DNA from: Pseudomonas allokribbensis
GTDB taxonomy: Bacteria > Pseudomonadota > Gammaproteobacteria > Pseudomonadales > Pseudomonadaceae
Length of the DNA: 64,000 bases
Direction of reading: 5' to 3'
Assembly (NCBI RefSeq): GCF_014863605.1
Contig: NZ_CP062252.1
Location: forward strand, 3,481,001 to 3,545,000
The number at the start of each line of letters is the position of its first letter. The stretch's first letter is position 1. Shown here piece after piece: positions 8,613-15,341 of the stretch. The notes beneath the pieces are model-generated. The model made no database searches and had not been told where the DNA came from. It saw nothing but the letters and a program-made list of their open reading frames with translations. A program made the translations under genes and the position numbers.

Positions 8613-10430
8613 ATGAGCATCCTCAATGGCCCGCGACTGAATTTCTGGGGTGGTATCCGCACGGATGTCAGCCTGCCGAACAATTCACCCACCATTCCTT
8701 ATAACGGCGATGACAACTGGCCGATCTTCGACCTGACCACCTCGACCCTCGCAGCGGGGGCCCAGTCTTACACCGACGATCAGTTGAACAACATGATCAA
8801 TGCGCCCACGGGCGACTACTACACCGCCGGCGGCTGGAATCATTACGGGCAGCATGTCGTCGACATGCAAAACGCGCTGATCAGTTCCCAGGGCAGCCCC
8901 GGCAGCGTCAGTACCACCGGGGATATGGTGGGCCAGCCGGTCTATCTGCTGGGTTCTGTGGACCCGGTGACCGGACAAGGGCCGGTATCGGGCCCGATGA
9001 TGGTGGATCTCGACCCCACCTCGACCACCACCACCCAGATATTTGTCGGTGGTCTGCAAATCGGTGGCAGTAACAACATCCAATTGCTGATTCGCGCCAA
9101 TACGGTTTGCAGCAGTCTGGATCTCGGCATGCGGGTGCTGCAGCCACTGCCGAGTGAGATGGATTCACCCGGTTCTTGCCGTATCAGTGGCACCTTCCAG
9201 CTGACCTTTCCCCTGAGCAGTATTGTCAGCTGGAACCAAAACAGCAGCGGCTTGCGATCGATCATCCAGGCACCGGGTGCCACCGGTATCGTCCTGCGCT
9301 TCGTGATGTTCGAAATGTGCCCGACGATGACCACGCCCCAGTTGCAAGCCGATTATGCCGCCGGCAGAGACACCCCGAACCCGAGCATTGGCCGGGTCAT
9401 CGGTACATTGGCTCCGGCGTTCGCCAATGAGCCGCTGAACTGTCAGGCGGGCCGTCAGATTGTCAATCAGGACACCGGCGGCACCGGCTACGCCGACCTG
9501 AGCAACGCGCAAATGCTGAGCGTCGACATGGTCAACATCATTCCGAAAGAGACGTTCAGAGTCGTCAGGGATGACATCACCAGCCCTATCGGACCTAACG
9601 GGAATTACGGCCCTGTCACTCTGGCAGCCGGCGATACCACCCTGACTACACTCGATCCGACCAGCAGTCCCCTGTTCGACTATTACGTGTATGGCGGCAT
9701 TGTCGATGTGCCTCTCAATACAACTCAGCAGTCTGCGGTCAGATCCTCAGCGCTGGCCATCAACGCCCCCGGCACGGTCGCCGGGACTACGTTGCAGGCA
9801 ACAGAGTCCGTCTATCGGATCTATGCCGATCAACGCAGTGTCTATACCGAGGACTACCCACAGGGCCTGTCGATTACGCTGCAGGTCCGGTATCTGGGTG
9901 CTGCGGTGACCAGGACAACTGAAATCGATCTCACCGCCGCGCCCTCGGGACCGTATTACACGCAACAGCGGTACTGCGACTTCCTTTATTTCCCCCCGGC
10001 GTTGACGGTGAGCCCCGGTCAATTGGCCGTCACTTTCTCCGTCAACGTAAAACCCGCAGCAGCTCCCTTCGCCGGTTTCGTCGCCCTGACCTACACCGTC
10101 AACGGTCAGGAAAGCGGCACGTATTTCACCAACTTCCGCAAATACGCCCAGACCGACTTCGGCATCCCCAGAGGCACCACCATCACCTGGCAACTGATGT
10201 ATCCGAACGTCCTGCGCTTTCACTACCTGGCATTCCCGGCCATGTCTCGCTACATCCCGCTGAACCAGCCCGACGCGATCATGGGCGCGAAGAACCCGAT
10301 CCTCGCCCGGACCTCGGATGCCTACAAAGGCACCACGCTGTTCATGCCGGTGGTGCGGTCGATGTCGCCCTGTCAGCGGGCACTGCTGCGAGCCTATCTC
10401 ACGGGTGAACCGTGGCAACCGCCGCAGTAA
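8613..10430 (+). CDS. VioB/RebD N-terminal-region homologue without ferritin-like half (copy 2)
   Basis: A 605-residue protein without signal peptide, starting MSILNGPRLNFWGG. Blocks matching VioB as I recall it are WNHYGQHVV (75-83), DMVGQPVYLLG (104-114), MVDLDPTSTTTTQIFVGGLQ (130-149), GIVLRFVMFEM, GIVDVPLN, and YADQRSVYTEDYPQGLSITL, the counterpart of the APDRRHGRFFPESI region. The C-terminal block YPNVLRFHYLAFPAMSRYIP then LFMPVVRSMSPCQRALLRAY (530-596) aligns with residues 701-770 of the 789-residue copy. The protein ends where VioB/RebD enter the ferritin-like catalytic domain. The RBS is weak (GGGAAA), so coupling to the preceding gene is likely. Catalysis cannot be inferred from what remains. 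Confidence 0.74.
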   Translation: MSILNGPRLNFWGGIRTDVSLPNNSPTIPYNGDDNWPIFDLTTSTLAAGAQSYTDDQLNNMINAPTGDYYTAGGWNHYGQHVVDMQNALISSQGSPGSVSTTGDMVGQPVYLLGSVDPVTGQGPVSGPMMVDLDPTSTTTTQIFVGGLQIGGSNNIQLLIRANTVCSSLDLGMRVLQPLPSEMDSPGSCRISGTFQLTFPLSSIVSWNQNSSGLRSIIQAPGATGIVLRFVMFEMCPTMTTPQLQADYAAGRDTPNPSIGRVIGTLAPAFANEPLNCQAGRQIVNQDTGGTGYADLSNAQMLSVDMVNIIPKETFRVVRDDITSPIGPNGNYGPVTLAAGDTTLTTLDPTSSPLFDYYVYGGIVDVPLNTTQQSAVRSSALAINAPGTVAGTTLQATESVYRIYADQRSVYTEDYPQGLSITLQVRYLGAAVTRTTEIDLTAAPSGPYYTQQRYCDFLYFPPALTVSPGQLAVTFSVNVKPAAAPFAGFVALTYTVNGQESGTYFTNFRKYAQTDFGIPRGTTITWQLMYPNVLRFHYLAFPAMSRYIPLNQPDAIMGAKNPILARTSDAYKGTTLFMPVVRSMSPCQRALLRAYLTGEPWQPPQ

Positions 10431-10460
10431 TCGCGTCCATCAGCCCATGGAGAGAAACCT

Positions 10461-11510
10461 ATGACTGTTCATATTCCTGCGCGCCCCCGCGAGACCCTGC
10501 GCCCCAGCACGATCATTGCCGAGGGTCTGCTGAACCCACGCGGCGCCTGCGTGCAAGCCGATGGCAGCCTGCTGCTGATCGAAGCCGGTTCAGGCCTGCC
10601 GGACCAGACATTCAGCGGCCGCATCAGCCGACTGCGACCTGATCCACTCAAAATGGGCGCCTGGCTCGCCCGCGAAACACTGGCGCAAGGTTTCCGCGCC
10701 ATGAACATGCAGGCCCGCATGCTGCGCGATGAAATCATGGGGCTGTCGGACATCGCCTGCGGTGACGGGCGCTGCCTGGTCAGCCAGACCGACTATGTCG
10801 AGGGCTCGAAACTGCTGGACCTGCAATACACCCCGCCCGAGCCGGTGTTTCACAGCCGGGGCAATCTGAATGCGCTGTGTTATCACCCGACTCGCCGCAG
10901 TTGGCTGGCCGTCAAACCCGATACCAATCAGTTGGTGGAGTTCAGCACCGGTGAGGATGAACAGGTGCTGGTTCAGTTGCCCGATCTGGACATGGGCCAG
11001 GAAGCCGTCCCCGTCACGCTGGTGCACGAACCGGCGACGGACGCCGTGCTGATCAGCCTGTTCTCCGGAGAGCTGCAAAGCGATCCGAGCCGCAAAGGCA
11101 TCGACTTTGATGATCAGGCCGGCCAGGTGATCCGGGTCTGGCCCGACACCGGCCGGATCGAAGTGCTGATTCGCGGCCTGCAACTGCCTACCGGACTGGC
11201 ACTGTGTCCGCAAGGAAACGTCTTGGTGCTGGAGCTTTGCAGTCGTCTTCAACAACCTTTGCCGCCTGACTGGAATGGCGAAACCCTGCATGGCGGCTTC
11301 ACTCGATTCAGCGGGCGACTGTTGAGCTGCAACCTGCAAACGAGCGAAGTGACCGTGCTCGCCCGGGACCTGGATACCCCGTCCAACCTGTGCCTGGTGC
11401 AGGATGCGGTGCTGGTGAGCGAAGGCATGGGTTTGACGGGGCGCCCGCTGCCCACGCCGGATAACAAGGTGGTTGCGTTGAGCGGCAGGCTGCGTCGGGT
11501 GCAGCTCTGA
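10461..11510 (+). CDS. ScyD/ScyE-like beta-propeller protein
   Basis: A 349-residue protein of the SMP-30/NHL beta-propeller type. The segment AEGLLNPRGACVQADGS then LLLIEAGSG (20-45) is the blade signature of the ScyD/ScyE family (GL.NPRG....DG.LYVAEAG.G), and the pattern recurs in GLQLPTGLALCPQGNVLVLE and in the last blade. ScyD and ScyE are encoded with scytonemin biosynthesis genes in Nostoc, where the ebo genes also occur, so finding one downstream of an ebo cluster is meaningful. No signal peptide is evident, unlike many family members. Start supported by GGAGAG eight bases upstream. A strong hairpin follows. Role unknown; a generic gluconolactonase-like hydrolase is the alternative. 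Confidence 0.68.
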   Translation: MTVHIPARPRETLRPSTIIAEGLLNPRGACVQADGSLLLIEAGSGLPDQTFSGRISRLRPDPLKMGAWLARETLAQGFRAMNMQARMLRDEIMGLSDIACGDGRCLVSQTDYVEGSKLLDLQYTPPEPVFHSRGNLNALCYHPTRRSWLAVKPDTNQLVEFSTGEDEQVLVQLPDLDMGQEAVPVTLVHEPATDAVLISLFSGELQSDPSRKGIDFDDQAGQVIRVWPDTGRIEVLIRGLQLPTGLALCPQGNVLVLELCSRLQQPLPPDWNGETLHGGFTRFSGRLLSCNLQTSEVTVLARDLDTPSNLCLVQDAVLVSEGMGLTGRPLPTPDNKVVALSGRLRRVQL

Positions 11511-11521
11511 AAACAGAAAAA

Positions 11522-11550
11522 AGGGCGCGGCCTCATTGAAGCCGCGCCCT
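11522..11550. terminator. Bidirectional terminator between convergent genes
   Basis: AGGGCGCGGC and GCCGCGCCCT form a perfect 10-bp stem with a 9-base loop. An A-rich tract lies upstream (a T-run for minus-strand transcripts) and CTGTTT downstream. It sits between the stop of the beta-propeller gene and the stop of the cupredoxin gene, so it can serve both directions. Confidence 0.85.
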
Positions 11551-11554
11551 CTGT

Positions 11555-11863
11555 TTACTGAGTCACCACTATCTTCCCGATCATCTGCGGATGCAGCACG
11601 CAGAAATACTCGAACTCGCCCGGCGTGTTGAACACCCAGGAAAAACTGTCATTGGTGTCCAGCGCCCCCGAGCGAAACACCTTGTGGGTCTCTGCCACCG
11701 TATGCGGGATCTGATCGTCATTCACCCACGTCACCTTGGTGCCCACGGCCACGGTCAGGTCCTTGGGGCCGAACATGAACTCCTTGATGTCGACCTTCAC
11801 CTCCTGCGCCCACGCCGGCATCGACAGCATCAGGCACACCACCGCCAAAAATCGCGTTTTCAT
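11555..11863 (-). CDS. Periplasmic cupredoxin (type-1 blue copper protein)
   Basis: A 102-residue small copper protein with a signal peptide (ends AWA/QEVK). The type-1 copper ligands are visible: His54 in QIPHTV, then Cys88, His91 and Met94 in the C-x2-H-x2-M loop FCVLHPQM, as in amicyanin/plastocyanin. The start at 11863 is chosen because it gives a proper signal peptide and follows GGGAGGG; a longer frame exists upstream but overlaps the neighbouring gene. It is the second gene after the metallophosphoesterase (16-base gap) and likely co-transcribed from the ECF-type promoter at 12897-12924. It probably carries electrons in the periplasm; its partner is unknown. Confidence 0.9.
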   Translation of the reverse strand: MKTRFLAVVCLMLSMPAWAQEVKVDIKEFMFGPKDLTVAVGTKVTWVNDDQIPHTVAETHKVFRSGALDTNDSFSWVFNTPGEFEYFCVLHPQMIGKIVVTQ

Positions 11864-11877
11864 CTGGCTGCCCTCCC

Positions 11878-12849
11878 CTAGACCAGTGTCGAATCGATCA
11901 GCGCCAGCGGATGATCGCCTTGTGTCGCGCGCACATCGGTGATCCCCAGATAGTTGCGCAACTGATCGGCTGCCACGGTCATCGGCCCCGGAGACGGCGC
12001 CGCGCCCGGTGCCGGTTGTGGATACGCCGTGCCACGGGCGGTGTGGAAGGTGATGTTGCCTTCGACCTTCTGGATGACCTGATGGATGTGACCGTTCAAC
12101 ACCGTCACCGAGCCGTATTTGCGCAACATCGCAATCGCCTGATCGCCATCCTCGGTGCCCCAGCCCCATGGCTGATAGATCGTCCACAGCGGAATGTGGG
12201 TGAACACGACGACGGGCGTACTGGTCGAAACCGCGCGCAGATCATCAGCCAGCCAGGCCAGTTGATCGGCGCCGAGGGCGGCTTCATGGCCGGCCTGAAA
12301 GTTGAAGACATTGACCAGCGCGATGAAATGCACGCCATGGTCATCGAAGCTGTACCAGCCGTTGCCTTTGGTGCCCTTGCCGTAACGTTCCAGATAGAGC
12401 TTGCCGCCGCCCTCGTCGAGGGTGTCGTGTTCACCGGGGATGTAATGCACGGTAGACGGCAGGCCTTTGAGCACCTGCGCCGCCGTATCGAACTCCTCGG
12501 CCTTGGACAGGTGCGTGATGTCGCCGGTGTGCAGGATCAGCGACGGCCGTTTCGGCAGTGCAATGACCTTGTCGATCGCCACTTGCAGCGTTTTCACCGG
12601 CTCCGGATTGGCTTCCTTGTTGAAGCCGATGTGCGAATCGCTGATCTGCACGAAATGAAAGGTGCTGGCCAACGCCTTGGGGTCGGTGACGTTACCCGCC
12701 TCATCCATCGCAAACGCTCTGGGAATGCCGCCGCTCAATGCCCAGAGGACCCCGGCCCCGGCCCACGCCGAGCATTTGAGCAGCGTTCGCCGGTCAGGGT
12801 TGTGCAGCAGGCCGTCGGTGCGCAGTGGATGTTTTGCTTGATTGTCCAT
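11878..12849 (-). CDS. Tat-exported calcineurin-like metallophosphoesterase
   Basis: A 323-residue phosphoesterase. A twin-arginine signal (DRRTLLK, RR at 20-21, then a hydrophobic stretch ending AFA) predicts folded export through Tat, which fits insertion of metals in the cytoplasm. The binuclear-metal motifs occur in order: ISDSHIG (69-75), HTGDITH, GEHD (a variant of GNHD), TH in VVVFTHIP, and NGHIHQ. The substrate is unknown; enzymes of this type include phosphodiesterases and phosphatases. It lies directly after a promoter-like GGAATA-N16-GGTTCT on the minus strand, divergent from an ECF sigma gene, so it is probably a direct target of that sigma factor. Confidence 0.88.
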   Translation of the reverse strand: MDNQAKHPLRTDGLLHNPDRRTLLKCSAWAGAGVLWALSGGIPRAFAMDEAGNVTDPKALASTFHFVQISDSHIGFNKEANPEPVKTLQVAIDKVIALPKRPSLILHTGDITHLSKAEEFDTAAQVLKGLPSTVHYIPGEHDTLDEGGGKLYLERYGKGTKGNGWYSFDDHGVHFIALVNVFNFQAGHEAALGADQLAWLADDLRAVSTSTPVVVFTHIPLWTIYQPWGWGTEDGDQAIAMLRKYGSVTVLNGHIHQVIQKVEGNITFHTARGTAYPQPAPGAAPSPGPMTVAADQLRNYLGITDVRATQGDHPLALIDSTLV

Positions 12850-12896
12850 GGGGATGTCCTCGCTGGCGGACTACAGTGATGTAGCTGACACCAGGT

Positions 12897-12924
12897 AGAA
12901 CCACGCGGGGCGAACGTTTATTCC
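12897..12924 (-). promoter_or_regulatory. ECF-type promoter for the metallophosphoesterase-cupredoxin pair
   Basis: On the minus strand GGAATA (12924-12919) is followed after exactly 16 bases by GGTTCT (12902-12897). The start codon lies about 48 bases downstream. The same two elements with the same spacing face the other way at 12950-12977. Confidence 0.65.
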
Positions 12925-12949
12925 ACGCTGCAAAACAAATTCTTTTCAG

Positions 12950-12977
12950 GGAATAAAACACGACGCATCACGGTTAT
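12950..12977 (+). promoter_or_regulatory. ECF-type autoregulatory promoter for the sigma/anti-sigma pair
   Basis: GGAATA (12950-12955), 16 bases, GGTTAT (12972-12977), 26 bases before the sigma-factor ATG. GGAAT-type -35 elements are usual for ECF sigma factors, and ECF genes are commonly autoregulated. The mirrored copy on the other strand makes chance unlikely. Confidence 0.68.
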
Positions 12978-13003
12978 AGGGGTGTGACGGTGCGGAAACC
13001 ACT

Positions 13004-13516
13004 ATGAATCGATTTGAGGAACTGATTGCGCCGCACCTGGACGCGGCTTACAACCTCGCGCGCTGGATCACAGGCAACGACAGCGCTGCACGGGACGTCG
13101 TGCAGGAAAGCGCCCTGCGCGCCTTCAGGTTTTTGCAGCGTTTTGCCGATGGCAACGCCAAGGCCTGGTTCCTGACCATCGTGCGCAACGAAAGTTACAC
13201 CTGGCTCAAAGCCTCGGCCGGACGCCACTGGGTCGCTATCGATGACGAAACGGGCGAGAGCGACGGCGCACTGAGCCACAGCCAGAGCCCGGAACTGCTG
13301 GCCATTCACACGGAAAACTCGGCGTTGCTCCAGCAGGCACTGAGCGCCTTGCCGCCAGCGTTTCGCGAGGTCATTGTGCTCAAGGAACTCGAAGACATGC
13401 CCTACAAGGACATCGCCTTGGTGGTCGATATTCCCATCGGCACCGTCATGTCGAGACTGGCCCGGGCGCGTGCCATGCTCAAGCTGGAACTACTGAAGTT
13501 GCACGATCATGAATGA
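13004..13516 (+). CDS. ECF-family RNA polymerase sigma factor
   Basis: A 170-residue group-4 sigma factor. The region-2 part covers about residues 5-75 (HLDAAYNLARWI, ARDVVQESALRAFRFL, AKAWFLTIVRN), and region 4 covers 108-160 with the expected ALSALPPAFREVIVLKELED and a helix-turn-helix DIALVVDIPIGTVMSRLARA. No extra C-terminal domain is present. The next gene overlaps its end by eight bases and encodes a zinc-binding anti-sigma factor, the usual arrangement. The divergent promoter pair upstream suggests that it transcribes itself and the metallophosphoesterase-cupredoxin genes. The inducing signal is unknown; oxidative or metal stress in the envelope is an inference from the targets. Confidence 0.93.
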   Translation: MNRFEELIAPHLDAAYNLARWITGNDSAARDVVQESALRAFRFLQRFADGNAKAWFLTIVRNESYTWLKASAGRHWVAIDDETGESDGALSHSQSPELLAIHTENSALLQQALSALPPAFREVIVLKELEDMPYKDIALVVDIPIGTVMSRLARARAMLKLELLKLHDHE

Positions 13517-14255
13517 ACTCCACTGCACGGTTTGCCAGAAACAACTGCATGGCTACCTGGATCAGGAACTGGATCCGGCGATGGCTGCGGATGTCGCTGC
13601 GCACCTGGCCACGTGCGCCGACTGCGCGCGGCTGCATGATGAGGCCAAAAGGCTGAAGGCCAGTGTGAAGCGCCATGCGCCGTATTACTCCGCGCCGGCA
13701 TCACTGGCGGCTAGTGTGTTTGCCGCAGTCGCTCCGGCATCGCCGAGCCCGTTCGAACGCTGGCGAAAATGGTTCGCCCCGGCATTTTCCGCAGCGGCCC
13801 TGGCCTTGGCGATGGTGCTTTATGTGGTAACACCGGGCAGCGAACAACCGTTGATGGACGAGGCCGTCTCCAGCCATGTGCGCTCGTTGATGGGCCAGCA
13901 CCTGAACGATGTGGTGTCGTCCGACCGGCACACCGTAAAACCCTGGTTCACCGGCAAACTCGACTTCTCGCCGCCGGTCGTCGACTACTCGGCGCAAGGC
14001 TTTCCACTGCTCGGCGGACGGCTCGATTACCTGCAACACCAGACCACCGCTGCCCTGAGTTACGGCCGCGCCAAGCACATCATCAATGTGTTTATCCTGC
14101 CGACAACGGACGCCGACAAACCGTCGCAGAGCCAGACGATTCGCGGCTTCAACGTGATTTCCTGGCAGGCCGGTCACATGCGTTTCGTGCTGGTTTCCGA
14201 TGTGGAGAAAGGTGAGTTGGAGGCGCTCGGTCAGTTGCTCAGGAACGGCGCTTGA
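13509..14255 (+). CDS. Membrane anti-sigma factor with zf-HC2 domain
   Basis: A 248-residue protein. The N-terminal zinc site H-x3-C-x2-C (His32, Cys36, Cys39 in HLATCADCA) with a further CTVC (6-9) marks a ZAS/zf-HC2 anti-sigma domain that binds the sigma factor in the cytoplasm. One hydrophobic segment near residues 88-107 crosses the inner membrane, leaving about 140 residues in the periplasm, a candidate sensory part. It overlaps the sigma gene, so the two should be made in balance. The periplasmic portion has a conserved-looking core (GFPLLGGRLDYL, ALSYGRAKHIINVFILP, GFNVISWQAGHMRFVLVSD) typical of this anti-sigma type. Confidence 0.9.
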   Translation: MNELHCTVCQKQLHGYLDQELDPAMAADVAAHLATCADCARLHDEAKRLKASVKRHAPYYSAPASLAASVFAAVAPASPSPFERWRKWFAPAFSAAALALAMVLYVVTPGSEQPLMDEAVSSHVRSLMGQHLNDVVSSDRHTVKPWFTGKLDFSPPVVDYSAQGFPLLGGRLDYLQHQTTAALSYGRAKHIINVFILPTTDADKPSQSQTIRGFNVISWQAGHMRFVLVSDVEKGELEALGQLLRNGA

Positions 14256-14273
14256 AAGAATGTATCCCGTCCG

Positions 14274-15179
14274 TTAGCGGCACGATCGCTTCAATGTCTC
14301 ACTCGGCAACTCATCGAACAGCACCCGATAACTGTTGGAAAACCGTCCAAGGTGCCAGAACGACCAGTTCATCGCCACTTCGGCCACCGTGGTGCCTGAA
14401 GCGGCGCCTCTGAGCAATTCCCGGCGCGCCCCGTTGAGCCGGCGCAGACGCAGCCATTGCGTCGGTGACATCCCCGTGTAGGCCTTGAAGGTCTGCTGCA
14501 ATTGCCGCAGCGATACCCCGGCCACTTGGGACAATTCCAGCAGATTGAGGGTTTCCTCCGGCGAATCCGCCGCCCATTCCCCCACCCGTTTCATGGTCGT
14601 GCGCTCTTCCGCGCGGCGCTGCAGACCGCCGCTGTCGAGGCACACGCAAGCGTTGTCGAGGATGAACAGACAGTCCTCCAGCAACTGTTGGGTCAGTGCT
14701 TCTTTGCTTGGCTGATCAAGGGTTTGCGACAACTTCGTGAGGGTCGAGCTTAACCAGCGACTGAACAGCGCGTTCTGCGCGCCGTTGAGCGGCGCCATGA
14801 ACAATCCTTCCAGCCGGGCCACGTCCAGGCCGTTGCGGCGCACGAACTCGGGGCCGAAAACCACGGCGATTTCCTGGTAGTTCTCCGGGGTGATCCAGAT
14901 GTTGCGGCTCTCTTCGTTCAGCAGGTATAGCGCGTTGTCACTGCGATCGAAACAGAACGCCAGAGCCCCCGAGGGCGCACTGAAATTCTGCTCGACCCGG
15001 GTGTTCATCTGTTCTTCGTAGACCTCTACACCTTGCAAGTCCAGATAGCGGATTCGCCCGGCGAAATGCCCCGGCGACATCTGTTGGTAATGCTGGACCC
15101 AGCCCGGTGTGGCGCGAACCTGTTCGGCGACATCGGCGGTGTTGAAAGCTTGAACCTGTAGCGGATTACACGTTGTCAT
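14274..15179 (-). CDS. AraC-family regulator, probably of the adjacent polyamine operon
   Basis: A 301-residue regulator. The C-terminal third (about 205-300) holds two helix-turn-helix units of the AraC/XylS type (LLELSQVAGVSLRQLQQTFK, TGMSPTQWLRLRRLNGARR, VAEVAMNWSFWHLGRFSNSY). The N-terminal part, about 1-190, is of the EutR/OruR-like ligand-sensing kind without a recognised effector. It is divergent from a gamma-glutamylpolyamine synthetase gene, with two TTTGGTGC direct repeats in the intergenic region, so local control is likely. The effector could be a polyamine or its glutamyl derivative; this is inferred from the neighbours only. Confidence 0.85.
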   Translation of the reverse strand: MTTCNPLQVQAFNTADVAEQVRATPGWVQHYQQMSPGHFAGRIRYLDLQGVEVYEEQMNTRVEQNFSAPSGALAFCFDRSDNALYLLNEESRNIWITPENYQEIAVVFGPEFVRRNGLDVARLEGLFMAPLNGAQNALFSRWLSSTLTKLSQTLDQPSKEALTQQLLEDCLFILDNACVCLDSGGLQRRAEERTTMKRVGEWAADSPEETLNLLELSQVAGVSLRQLQQTFKAYTGMSPTQWLRLRRLNGARRELLRGAASGTTVAEVAMNWSFWHLGRFSNSYRVLFDELPSETLKRSCR

Positions 15180-15198
15180 GGGAGACCTTGCGCACTCT

Positions 15199-15216
15199 TT
15201 TGGTGCGCTTTGGTGC
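15199..15216. promoter_or_regulatory. Direct-repeat operator candidate for the AraC regulator
   Basis: TTTGGTGC occurs twice (15199-15206 and 15209-15216), start to start 10 bases, one DNA turn, 20-37 bases before the regulator's ATG and in the divergent region shared with the synthetase operon. Same-face direct half-sites are typical of AraC-family operators. No experiment is implied. Confidence 0.4.
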
Positions 15217-15341
15217 TGCTTAAAGTGGATAGATGGAACGGCAAGGCCCGCCCAAGATAGTCGTCAACGCGCCACAGGGGAAGCCTGCGAAAGATGAAAT
15301 CGCACTTCCCCCGCGTCAATAAAACCAACGACGAGGTCTTT

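Noticed and set aside
3931..10430. Calling the two large proteins full polyketide-type VioB synthases
   Set aside because: They lack the second (ferritin-like) half, so the imine-dimer synthase reaction cannot be assigned to them.
11555..12187. Longer 210-codon reading of the cupredoxin gene
   Set aside because: The extra N-terminus overlaps the metallophosphoesterase gene out of frame and would bury the signal peptide.
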